This document shows, in pieces, positions 11,694 through 22,042 of a DNA stretch of 64,000 nucleotides. The notes beneath the pieces were generated by a model. That model was not told where the DNA came from. It saw only the letters and a program-made list of their open reading frames with translations, and did no database searches. Position 1 is the stretch's first letter, and each line of letters starts with the position of its first letter. The DNA lies in the NCBI GenBank assembly GCA_039545315.1, contig BCIM01000001.1, forward strand, positions 3,505,783 through 3,569,782, given 5' to 3'. Origin of the DNA: Kondoa malvinella (lineage: Eukaryota; Basidiomycota; Agaricostilbomycetes; Agaricostilbales; Kondoaceae). Made by a program: the position numbers and the translations under genes.

Positions 11694-14015
11694 TCATGGG
11701 ATGAAAATACGCGAAAAGCCTTCCACAGGCTTCCTACATGTCGGACACTGATTCGCAGTCGAAGGTTTCTACAGATGGAAGACAGAGTAAGATGAGATTC
11801 ATCAAATTTGGAATCAAACGCACCGCAGCCAGCTGCTCCCTACACTCATTGCATACTGCCAGACATCTGCAAGGCCAGAAGAGACACGTTCTTGGCTCGG
11901 TTCGACAAATCGCACATATCGTTTGGATTTCTAGCTGATCAATGCGCTCAGGCGAGACCTCGGCGATTCGTCTCCTATCGATGATATCTTGAAGTGCTGC
12001 AGAGTTACCAGGATATCCTCCATACCGCGTTCGAGTAAGCGTGTCTTGAGATTGAAGGTGCGCGAGCAGAACGGAATTGACATCTTGCCCATTCTCGATA
12101 TTCTGCTTCATTTGATCCGTATACAGCTCGATGGGAAGTTGTTGAGGTACGGGAGTGACGTCTCTTGAGCTTTGTTCGGTATCTTCTTCCTCTGAACTTG
12201 TATCTGAATCTGAATCCGGCACGAAATCTTCGTCATCTTCATCGTCAGGTCCATCATCAGGTCCATACGCCCTCCAACCGTTGCGAGCCAGCTGATCACT
12301 CAACGCCTGACTTGTCGTTCTCACGCCAAGCACTCTCAACCCATGTGCAATTCTCCCTTGACCATTCGCAAACCTCTCCAAGCCAAGATAATGTCCTACC
12401 AACCTCACTACCAGCCTGCCAGCTCCAATCACACAACGCACGAAAGCAACGCAAAATCGAATGACTTCTCGCATTACGCCTGGATTCCGATTGAGCTGAT
12501 CTGGTACAGCATCATTGGGCGACGTCCATTTAGCTCGGATATCGCTAATCTCCGTTGAAAAGCCTCGAGAAGCAGGTAAAGAGACGCCTGTGTCGTGAGA
12601 GCTGAGGAAGATCGAGGGCTGGTTCGTTTGTGGGTCGATACGCTCCAAAGCGCCCATGGGCCCAAGTTCGACATAGGGCGTAAGAGCGGCTTGTACATGG
12701 TTGACTTCGTTGTTCAGGCCAGAAAGGGAGTTGGCTTCAAGGCAAGAAGAGCCGTACTGCAGTACTTTGAGCTTATCTCCAGTACTCGGGAACGGAAACT
12801 GACCATGATCACAGCAATCGAGAAATCATCAGACATGTGCGGCCATCTCGCAGCGTGTCCAAAGATCCGTTCTCTTGTCACTCGCCCTTCGACTATAAGC
12901 TGTGCTACAGCATGCAGACCGATGGTGATGACCGATAGCACAAAGAAGACCAATTCCGCCAATCTGGTAAGATGTACTAGCGCGGGCAATAGGGTGCTGA
13001 TGGCCGTTGCGTCGTGTTCAAACATGTCGACCCGGAATACGAGCGACAAGACAAGTGCTTGACTGACTATGCTGAAAAAGCCAGTGACGACAAGGCGGAT
13101 GTTGAGCTCGAAGGTTTCCATGCAATGCAGGGCGAGGACTTCCATGAGCGTCATAGCAATAAGTAAGTATGTGAAAGGTGAGGGCAACAAGATAGGTGAG
13201 GTTGTAGGTGTTGAATGAAAGTGCATTAGGTACGAGATGGACAGCATATTGACGGAAGGGTGATTACGAGGGCTGCCAAAGCCAATGAGTCGTGTAGCAA
13301 GTATCAAAAAATTGAACTCACTCATTGTTCAGCGCCTTTACGAAAGCCTCACTCAGAGCAGCGATGCTGAGCGACAAGAAGACCGACCACATGACGCTGG
13401 AGTCGGCCTTAGCTGCGTAATCGGAGCTCAACACTTTTCTTAGACAGTATAGTACGATTCCATCTGATTTGGCGCCGTATGCGAACTTTGACAAGACAAG
13501 AAGGGTCGAGCGCGCCAGGAAGAGTCTGTCAGAATCTGGGATTAATGCCAGACTAAACAGCCATGTAGATAACAACTAACAAAGAAGGGAGTCTCAGACT
13601 GATGCGCATAGCAGGTTCCAGCCTGAACTGTCTTCTAGGCGGCACCACATTCTAGCTTCTAATCAGCTCCTTTCGTTTCGCCTGCCTGCGAAGCAATCAC
13701 CTGTATTCTATTGACTAACACAGCCAGCGCAACCAAGACAATCGCATAAGAAGACGAGAAGAAGGACCAAGGCTGCGGCATTCCAAAGTGCATCTTGTCA
13801 AGCGTAAGCCGAGCGTATTGCTCATAATCTGACGTTTGAGCTTGTCCAGCCAGATTGGGCAGCCAATCAGAGCCTCCAGCGACTGGAAGAGGCTTGTTTG
13901 TAAAGTAGGCTGCGGCTCGTTGGAATGTCTCGCCAAAGTAGCTTGTGCCATTCATTGCTGGGAGAGCGAGCGAATTGACCAGGCTGCCATTCAGACGTCT
14001 CAGATCTTCAGCCAT
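11694..14015 (-). CDS. multipass membrane RING-type protein, Asi1/Asi3-like ubiquitin ligase
   Basis: N-terminal region with likely N-glycosylation sequons (NGS, NGT), then several hydrophobic helices: SSYAIVLVALAVLVN, STWLFSLALI, VMWSVFLSLSIAAL, FTYLLIAMTLMEVLAL, RLVVTGFFSIVSQALVLSLV, LAELVFFVLSVITIGLHAV and VMREVIRFCVAFVRCVIGAG. A very acidic linker (DDGPDDEDDEDFVPDSDS) follows, then a C-terminal RING: CAIC, CLFWPCRCLAVC, CNEC and, in the last exon, CPTC. The stop is at 11694. A multipass part with a C-terminal RING whose tail reads CPTCRKPVEGFSRIFIP is the architecture of yeast Asi1/Asi3 of the inner nuclear membrane. Five introns, one of about 120 bases between VNRIQ and LLSTWLFS. The Asi assignment is inference; a generic membrane RING ligase is the alternative. 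Confidence 0.75.
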
Positions 14016-14369
14016 GCTTGGTGCGTATGTGACTCACTATGCATTGAGCGTCTGCATCTCGTGTACCCAGGGGCAGCGCTTGGCAGCGCTCGACTGCTCA
14101 AGATGGAATCACCTGCTGTTCAAGGATATTGGTGGCCGCCAGCGCTTATCACCACAGCAGAGCAAGGTATAATAGAGCGCAGAGGTATCTGTAGCCGAAC
14201 AGCGAGGTGTATATTCGACAAAGCTCGGTGCTCGTCTTGGTGATAGTCAGCAATCTGGGGAAGGTCGTCTCGTCAAACGCGCGAGGCAGATCTATCAGCT
14301 ATCAAAGCCCCTTGCAGACCCAATCATGTATATACAGTCGAAAATGCCCGAATCCATCGCTTTGACTCA
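14016..14369. other. intergenic, promoter of RING gene and 3' region of RPA1
   Basis: 354 bases between two tandem (-) genes. No coding frame or RNA gene is recognised. Confidence 0.5.
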
Positions 14370-16593
14370 TCACGCAACGATGCCATACTGTCAAACCTCT
14401 ATCAGAGACGCTGTATCACAAATGAGACGACGCAGTACTCACAGCAGCAATCTTCTCAATCAAACTCTTGCCAGCCTCGACCCAATTGACAGCAGAAGCC
14501 CGCTGGATCTGATAGCGAACCTTCATTTGATCATTGTACGTGTCGCTCTTTGCACGACAACCAAAGTTGTACGTCTTGCCCGCAGCTTGCTGGAAGACTT
14601 TGCGGAAAGAAGCTTCGTCTTCTGATCGCATGGCTTCGAGCTCGCCCGCAGAAACGCCCAGGATGAGTTGGCCAACATCGTTGAATCCGGACAGCCAGCA
14701 TTGTCCAGAGTGATCGCCGACAGAAAGCGAGAGCACGTATCTGTGCGAGAGGAATACATGAGCTCTTGATAGAGCAATGTATCTTTTCACGCACCGATAC
14801 TCTGGCGCAGGATAGGTTCTATCGCATTTTTCACACCTCCACTCATCGTTCCCTTCCATGACCAACTTCTTGTTGCATCGATCGGCAGGACAAGCAGGGT
14901 AAGAAAAGCTTTCTTGCTTGATGAAAACGGTAGTCGCTCGGACGTCAAAGTATTGCGGCGTGTCCGACATGCCCAACCCTTCATCTTTGACCTCTGTGAT
15001 TGTCTTTGCTTCGTTGGTCTTGAAACTACCCGCATTCGCACCACCTCCCGCGCTAGAATGCGTTTGGAAACCTTCTTGATGACCGGCGGAATCGTACCAT
15101 CCTCTCAGTTCATGAGCGGATGAAATGTCAGGTTCGACCATCATTGTAGAAGAAGAGACCATGCTGAGTGAGCGACCGCCGAAATCACCGACTTTGACTC
15201 CTCGGAAAGCAATAACCGGCGCAGATTCAGCCTCAAACGTTTCAGCTGATTTGCCCCAAAGTGTCATGCGAATCGAGTAGGATGATTTGTCCACTAGGAC
15301 CAAGTCGCGTTTCGAAATCTGTGCAATTGTTCTTCATCATCACCACAGGTCGAAACCAGTATAGATGTGAGATCACGCACAGGTCTTTGAGTAGCTTTTG
15401 AAGTAATGCTGCCCAATTCGCCAACTTCCTTGACCACAGCGAGGATATCGCACATCTGATCCTTCTCCAGCTCGGAGATCCCGCTCAAATCAACGAAATC
15501 AAAGCGCATTTCCGGTACATTATCCGTATCAGTGCACTGTCAGCCGTCCAAGGAAAGCATCAGAACTAGTCTGATATCTCAGCGAATGACTGACCAATTC
15601 AGCTTCAGAGTCATTTCCGAATGCAATTTCATACTCGTTGTTGACATTGTTGAATTGCTTTTTGGCAATGTTGACTCTGGCTTTTGACACAAAGTAGACT
15701 TTGCCTTGTTCAAAGATGTTGTACAAATTGTCGACTGCGTCATTGAATCCTGTTGCCCTAATCTCTCCCTTTGACCAGTTAATCTTCATTAACACACGAA
15801 TGCGTCAAGAAGGAACAGACGCACTGTTTCATCCATCAAGGTCACGCTAAACAGCTTGCCTTCACCTTTTGCATTACTCCAATGCTTGATATCACTCTTG
15901 TTGACCACTCTAGCTTTGATGGTCCACTTATTCTGGTACGGACTCAATCCTTCAATAGGATAAATAGGCGCATTGCTAGGTCCAGATTGCTGTTGTCTGC
16001 CTCCTCCAGCACTGGAACCACCACGAGCACCACGAGTAGCTGGTCCACCTCGACCCATGACTTGTGGTGCTGCTGGTGCTGGTGCTGGTGCTGGTGCTGA
16101 AGCTTGAGCGACGGGTGCTGGATTGCTGGCTGCTTCTTCCATTGATTTTGGATCACCGATTTTAGCTGTTCCGCTGCTAATGGGGAACACGCCTAGCATA
16201 ATGATGATTCTGGCGCGCAAATAAGTACACATCGAAATAGAGTAACAGGGAAGACACACTTTCTGTTGGAAATGACATTGCATGCATACTGATCCAAACG
16301 AAGAATAGAAAGCTTGTCCAGTTTCCCTGATTCGACTAGATGATTGTTCTGAGTGGCCAACATGGCTTGCATGAAATGATCGCCATCCGATACAATAATT
16401 CTGTTTTCGCTTTACTATTGGCACACAGTGTGTAACGAGGGACTTACCTGTAGCGGTCTTGTGACGGCTGGCCATTGGTAGGAGCGGTAGAAGATACTTT
16501 CTTGCAAGAGAGGATTTGCACGGTAGGTGTTTGTGAGAGGTCACCACCTGTGCCGTGGTAGATGGCAGCGAGTGCGCCGTTTGTCAAAGACAT
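14370..16593 (-). CDS. RFA1: replication protein A large subunit (RPA70/RFA1)
   Basis: Single-stranded DNA-binding subunit for replication, repair and recombination. The order matches the family. The N-terminal OB domain ([33 protein letters not shown]) is followed by a linker with Ala-Pro and Gly/Arg repeats. DBD-A opens [19 protein letters not shown] and contains [24 protein letters not shown] has [23 protein letters not shown] carries the zinc ribbon [10 protein letters not shown] then [16 protein letters not shown], a C-x4-C ... C-x2-C site, and ends [20 protein letters not shown]. The last exon adds YGIVA and the stop at 14370. Eight or more introns. It is divergent from the protease gene, with 286 bases between the start codons, and an in-frame upstream extension is possible (see findings). 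Confidence 0.95.
16066..16101. repeat. (GCTGGT)n hexanucleotide repeat coding for an Ala-Pro tract in RFA1
   Basis: About five tandem copies of a 6-base unit on the + strand, read on the (-) strand as alternating Ala-Pro in the flexible linker between the RPA1 N-terminal domain and DBD-A. A length-variable linker site. Confidence 0.8.
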
Positions 16594-16858
16594 GATTGGG
16601 CTGATACAGAGAGTGTTGCGAGAGCGAAAGGAAGAAAACAAAGTCGCGTCAAGCGATAGGCAGAGGCAGGCGAGGGCTGTCTGTTACAGAAGTTAGACGG
16701 CGTTCTCCAAATACGCAGGCTGCACTCACCTTGCTCGCTGTGTTGTTGGTACAGGTCAAGCACTTTGACGCGAACAAGGGAGCAGCGCGTGCACAGACCA
16801 GAATTATAATTTGTAAGATTTCATAAAACAACTCCACTGTTGCCTCGTCACTCTGCAA
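16594..16858 (-). other. open, spliceable leader upstream of RFA1
   Basis: An ATG at 16858 opens a 43-codon exon (MQSDEATVELFYEILQIIIL and onward). It ends at a good GTGAGT donor near 16730. After removal of a 49-base intron with a CAG acceptor, the frame continues without a stop into the RFA1 start codon at 16593. It is most likely a 5' untranslated exon, since RPA1 proteins normally begin at the MSLTN-type start. An N-terminally extended isoform is possible. Confidence 0.4.
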
Positions 16859-16879
16859 GGTCTCTTTTGTCTTGAGTGA

Positions 16880-19800
16880 ATGCGAAGTTGGCTTCCAACA
16901 ACTCTATTCTTCCTTCTTCTAGCTCTCTTGTTCCCATATATGCTCCGCTCTTTGGCCAAAGTCAGCCGCAGCAGTCTCCCTATTACCGCTTTATCTCGTT
17001 CAGCTGTTCGTCGATTCGCCATGCCTGCCTCTGCTGCTTCACTCGATGCCGCACTCAGGCTATCGCCGCACTTCGAACATCTCAACAGCAAAGCTTTACC
17101 AAAGGGATATGCACCGTTCAAAGGCCAGGACAAGAAATATGCAGTGTTGGAATTGCCAATAGAGAAGAGCGAGAATGATCAGAGGGAATACAGGTGCTCG
17201 TCATCGCCTAAGGAGAGGATCATTGAGCTGACGTAGATCGCGCAGGATGATCCGTCTAGAGAATGGCTTGGAAGCTCTTTTATGTAGCGATCCGACTACG
17301 GACAAGGCTGCAGCTGCTTTGAATGTCAGAGTAGGACATCTAAGTGATCCAGTGCGTTCCGATGTTGTAACAGCATATAGTTGCTCATATAACGGTCGAC
17401 AACTTAAAGGTAGAGCTTCAAGGTCTAGCACATTTCTGGTACGCTTCTCCTCGTGCTATTCGAGAAGATGCACTGATACTCGTACAGCGAGCATCTACTC
17501 TTCATGGGGACAGAAAAGGTTCGTCTACATGTTCAAACTGCTTTCGAGTAGTGCCGAACTTGTCTGGCGAACAGTATCCGAAAGAGAACGAATACAGCGA
17601 AGTCTGCCTCATTTTCCTTCTGTAGTATCATGTACTGATCTTTATGCAGTACCTAGCCGAGAACTCTGGCTCTTCAAACGCCTTTACTGGGATGGACGAA
17701 ACAAAGTAAATTCCCTCTGCCTCTCGTGTCACACCCGCTGAATTATAACAGCTATCACTTTGATGTCCATCCATCAGCACTAGATGGCGCTTTAGATCGA
17801 TTCGCCCAGTTCTTCATCTCTCCCTTATTCGACGCTTCTTGCACCGAAAGAGAAATCCAAGCCGTAGACAGTGAAAACAAGAAGAACCTCCAATCGTGTG
17901 TTCTCTTCCCTCATCCTACTCGTCCGTTGCTGAGTTGAGACGGACAGGGACATGTGGCGTCTTTTCCAATTAGAAAAATCACTCAGCAGTAAAAATCATG
18001 CTTACTGGCGTTTCGGGACGGGCAACTTGGATTCACTCTGGACTTTACCCCGAGCGCAAGGTCTAGACCCGAGAGAAGAGCTGTTGAAGTTTCATCGCAA
18101 GTATTATAGTGCCAATTTATTCAAGTTGGCTGTTCTCGGCAAAGGTCCGTCTTGTACTCTGACTTAGGCTTCAAGCTTATGCCAGAGTGCCACTTGGACA
18201 GGATCATTGGATGAATTGGCTACAATGGTCGTTGACAAATTTGCGGAAGCAAAGAATGCGGATTTACCACCGCCAATGTTTGATAGCTCGCCTTTCGATG
18301 CAGACCAGCTAAAGGTCAGTCATGCCTAGACGACGGCCGATTTTGCTCACTCTGGCCATTTGCGTATGACAGCAAAACATTTTCGTCAAGACCATCAAAG
18401 ACATTCGCGTATTGGAGCTAACTTTCCCAATGCCTGACCAAGATGCAATGTTCAATTCCAAACCTGGCAACTTCCTAGCTCATTTCATCGGCCATGAAGG
18501 TCAAGGCTCAATCTTGTCTTACCTCAAAGCGAAAGGTTGGGCAAACGGTATGCATGCTGGTCCTGGCATGGGCGCTACTGGATTTGGGATGTTCAAGATC
18601 AATGTTGATTTGACCAAGGAGGGTCTAGGTGAGTTTACTGAATCAAGATGAGATTTGTCTCATGTTGCTTTTGTTTCCTCACAGAGAATTATGACGCTGT
18701 TGCTCTAACCGTCTTTAAATACATTAACCTCCTCAAGACAACACCACCACAAGAATGGGCCTTCAAAGAAGTTTCGATGCTTTCCGAAATCGCTTTCAAA
18801 TACCAAGAGAAATTCCCTCCCATGTCCTACGTGACCGCGATGGCGTCCTGGCTGCAAAAACCATACCCTCGAGACCAAGTCCTTTCCGCGCCTGTGATTG
18901 CTTCTGAATTCAACCGGGATCAAATAGCTGGTTCGATCGCGAAACTGGACGTCAGCAATTGCAGAGTGCTAGTTGGCTCTCAAGCGCCTGTCGATGGTCT
19001 CGTATATAGCGAGAAGGAGAAGTGGTATGGGACGCAATATACTATTCAGCCGTTGAGGGATACCTTGTTGAAGGGAATTGAGAGTCAAGAAGGTTTGGAG
19101 GACCTGAAGTTGCCGCCGCCAAATTCATTTGTTCCGAGTAATTTGGATATCATCGATCAAAAAGAGGTCAAGGAGGTCAGTCTGACTACTGTGTCCCTCG
19201 GTTGATTTTGCTAATTAGTGAACAGCCAACGCGTCGACCGACTCTGGCTGTCGAGAACGAAAGCACCCGTCTGTGGCACAAGAAGGATGACCGATGGTGG
19301 ATACCTAAAGCCTCGACACACTTCCTGCTCAAGAGCCCGCTCATCACCGAATCGGCTCAAGCAAATGTCATGGCTCGCCTTTATGTCGATCTAGTCGTTG
19401 ACTCACTTACGGAATACTCCTACGATGCAGATCTGGCCGGTCTCAGCTACGATCTGCATGCCCAGCTAGGCAACTTTGTTCTCTCTGTGGATGGCTACAA
19501 TGACAAGCTGCCTGTTCTGCACAAGGTCGTCTTGGACCGCTTGACCAACTTGACGATCGACAACAAACGATTCGAGCTCATCAAGGAACAGCTACAAAGA
19601 GGATTAGAAAACTTCAAATTGGGCAACCCATACCAACACGCGTCTTACCACCTTTCGCACCTGACGGTCAAGGACATGTATACTCCTGACGAACAGCTTG
19701 CAGCCCTACCAGAAATCACGGCTGAAAGCCTTCGCGCATGGGTACCAAAAGTCTTTGCTCGATCACATGTGGAAGGTCTCGTGTATGGCAACATCGTTAA

Positions 19801-20955
19801 AGATGATGCTGTCAAGCTGTTGAAAGATACCGAAGGCATGCTCAATGCTAAACCGCTGACTATGGAAGAGCGTTTGTCTGCTCGATGTCTTGTTCCGCCA
19901 ACGGGTAGGCACAAATTAATCGATTAGCTGTTTAAAAGCTTATCTGTCTTTTGCTGGCTTGCAGGCAACTACCTCATGCGTAGACCAGTTCAAGATGCTG
20001 GGCAGCTCAACTCGGCAGTCATCTCCCTCTACTATATTGGCGATGACGCAGACCCAGTCGTCCGCACTCGCACCGCTCTATTAGGTCAACTCGCTTCTGA
20101 ACCCGCTTTTGATCAACTTCGTACGAAAGAACAACTAGGCTACATCGTTCAAGCTTCACCACGCGCTTCCATCGGCTTTGTCGGTTTCCAAGTATTGGTG
20201 CAAAGTGAACGTGATGCGGATCACATTGATTCAAGGATAGAAAACTGGTTGGTTGTGTTTAAGGAGTATCTGGAGAAGATGAGCGAGGAGGAGTTCGCTA
20301 AACAGCGGCAGTCTTTGGTCAACCGCAGATTGGAGGATGTCAAGAACATGGGGGAAGAGTGAGTCGGAACTGGTCTTCTACATACGCTTAGTGCTCATTG
20401 GACCGCGATTCACAGAGTTCATCAATACTGGCAGCATGTGCAGAGTGGTTACTATGACTTTGGTCGAAGTGAGCTTTTCCCTTCGAGCGACAGAAATTCG
20501 CTAATGCTTTTATAGAACGTTGCGATGCCGAAGTCATCAAGTCATTGACAAAGGAAGACCTCCTATCCTTCTACTCGCAATATATGGAAGTTGGCGGATC
20601 CAAGCGCTCCAAGCTTTCCGTCCACCTCCGCTCTTCCCGCCTGAACGTCGACATGCTCGAGGTACTGCTAGCAAACCTCAAGGAGCAATCGATACCTCTA
20701 CCCGCTGAAGCAGAAGAGACGCTGAAGCAGAACCCAACCTATGATGAAGTGACTTCACTTCTTACACCTATTCTCAACTCGGTCAGCGAAGCCAAGAAGC
20801 AAGCTGTCCTATCTACCATCCAGTCATTACAGCTACCCAAGCTCAAGCAGGGCGTGCAAGAGATTACGAGCGAATGGCGCGACAGCTTACCTATTGGTCC
20901 TCCATCTCAACCGGTGAATGAATTTGAAGCATGGAAACAGAGCGCGTCGCAATAG
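16880..20955 (+). CDS. STE23: insulin-degrading-enzyme-type metalloprotease (STE23-like)
   Basis: M16 zinc protease; in yeast Ste23 trims a-factor precursor and other peptides. The inverted zinc motif is split by an intron: LQGLAHFC from one exon and [10 protein letters not shown] from the next give H-F-C-E-H. The distal zinc ligand region is [15 protein letters not shown]. Later M16 domains include [20 protein letters not shown] and the C-terminal [20 protein letters not shown] with the conserved R/Y substrate-binding pattern. The end is WKQSASQ at 20955. Spliced length is about 1,060 residues, in the family range. The first ATG at 16880 adds a hydrophobic, basic stretch ([20 protein letters not shown] ...) before [18 protein letters not shown], which starts at 17021 and matches the usual N-terminus. 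About twelve introns. Confidence 0.95.
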
Positions 20956-21086
20956 ATTTGTTAGATGCCATAGAGAGTCAAGTAGAAGCTTGTTGTACTA
21001 GTATCGCATTGTATCATGTCGCATCTCAGATCTCACGTTGAGTGACTAGTTGCCTTTCGACCGCTATCCGCCAACTACCTCAAGCT

Positions 21087-21977
21087 ATGGTGAGGATGGT
21101 GAGACTACGCGTAAAACAGCGCTTAGTCTCGAATCTGTTCACAGTCTTCGCTGCTCTCGCTCTTCACGGTGACGGGCATCTTTCTGCTCGACTCTGAAGG
21201 AAACCGCTTGTTGGCGAAATATTACGCATCAGCCTCTAAAGCGGCACTCAGCAGCGGCGACGCGAAAGCTACTCTAATCAATGGTGTCCCTTTACAAGCT
21301 TCTCCCTTTAAAACGCTCAAAGAGCAACGCAACTTTGAATCTGCTGTCTGGGACAAGACCAAGAAATCGAATGGTGCGCTTTCTATCACCCCTGCCATGG
21401 TCAGGTACTGATAGACATGGCAATAGCCGATATCATCTTATACAACAACCAGTTGATCCTGTTCAAGAATTCCATCGACCTGACTTTCTATGTCGTAGGG
21501 GATGAAGGACAGAACGAGCTCATGCTTCAAGGCGTTTTGACTGCTTTCTATGATGCCGTGAGCTTATTGTTGAGGCATCAAGTGGAGAAAAGAGCCATAT
21601 TGGAGAACCTGGATTTGGTAGTGTTGTGCTTGGATGAGACTATTGATGAAGGGTGCGTTTGTGGTCGCTCTGTCTTCGCCGAGTTAGGGACTGATAGCTT
21701 GCTCAGTGTTATTCTGGAAACGGATCCAGCGGCCATTGCAGCTAGGGTGTCTAGGCCAAGAGCTGATGCTGGAGCGGTTGATTTGAGCAACATCACTATC
21801 AACGAGCAGACACTGCTGCATGCTTTCAGGCTAGTGCTCAAATGTCCTCTCCTGAATCATAACTCATGTGGTTGACAGTACTGTGAGAGATAGAATCGTA
21901 AGTGCTCGATGAATGAGACATCTCTTTGATGTTCAAGTTGCTGGTATTTACAGGGACAACGCATCCTAGCAGGCTAG
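21087..21977 (+). CDS. RET3: coatomer zeta subunit (zeta-COP)
   Basis: Small longin-fold subunit of the COPI coat, acting in Golgi-to-ER retrieval. The product reads MSSLLSLFTVTGIFLLDSEG, then NRLLAKYY, NFESAVWDKTKKSNG, ADIILYNNQLILFKNSIDLT, VLTAFYDAVSLLLRHQVEKR, LDETIDEGGVILETDP and ends IGQRILAG. This matches zeta-COP throughout. The first exon is only the ATG (21087-21089), followed directly by a GTGAGG donor. The penultimate intron (21830-21878) keeps frame only if a GC donor is used (CAG/GCTAGT). Six introns in 890 bases. AP-3 mu starts 65 bases after the stop codon, on the same strand. Confidence 0.92.
21830..21878 (+). other. GC-AG intron in zeta-COP
   Basis: 49-base intron with donor CAG/GCTAGT, a TTGAC-like branch just before the acceptor and a CAG end. 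Both nearby GT donors put a stop codon in frame, while the GC donor joins HAF-S to TVRDRI and the terminal exon. Inferred from frame only. Confidence 0.65.
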
Positions 21978-22042
21978 ACATGTGGACTTTGACGGGAGGT
22001 GTATTTTGAAATGGATTCATTGCGGGTTAACGCGACACGGTC

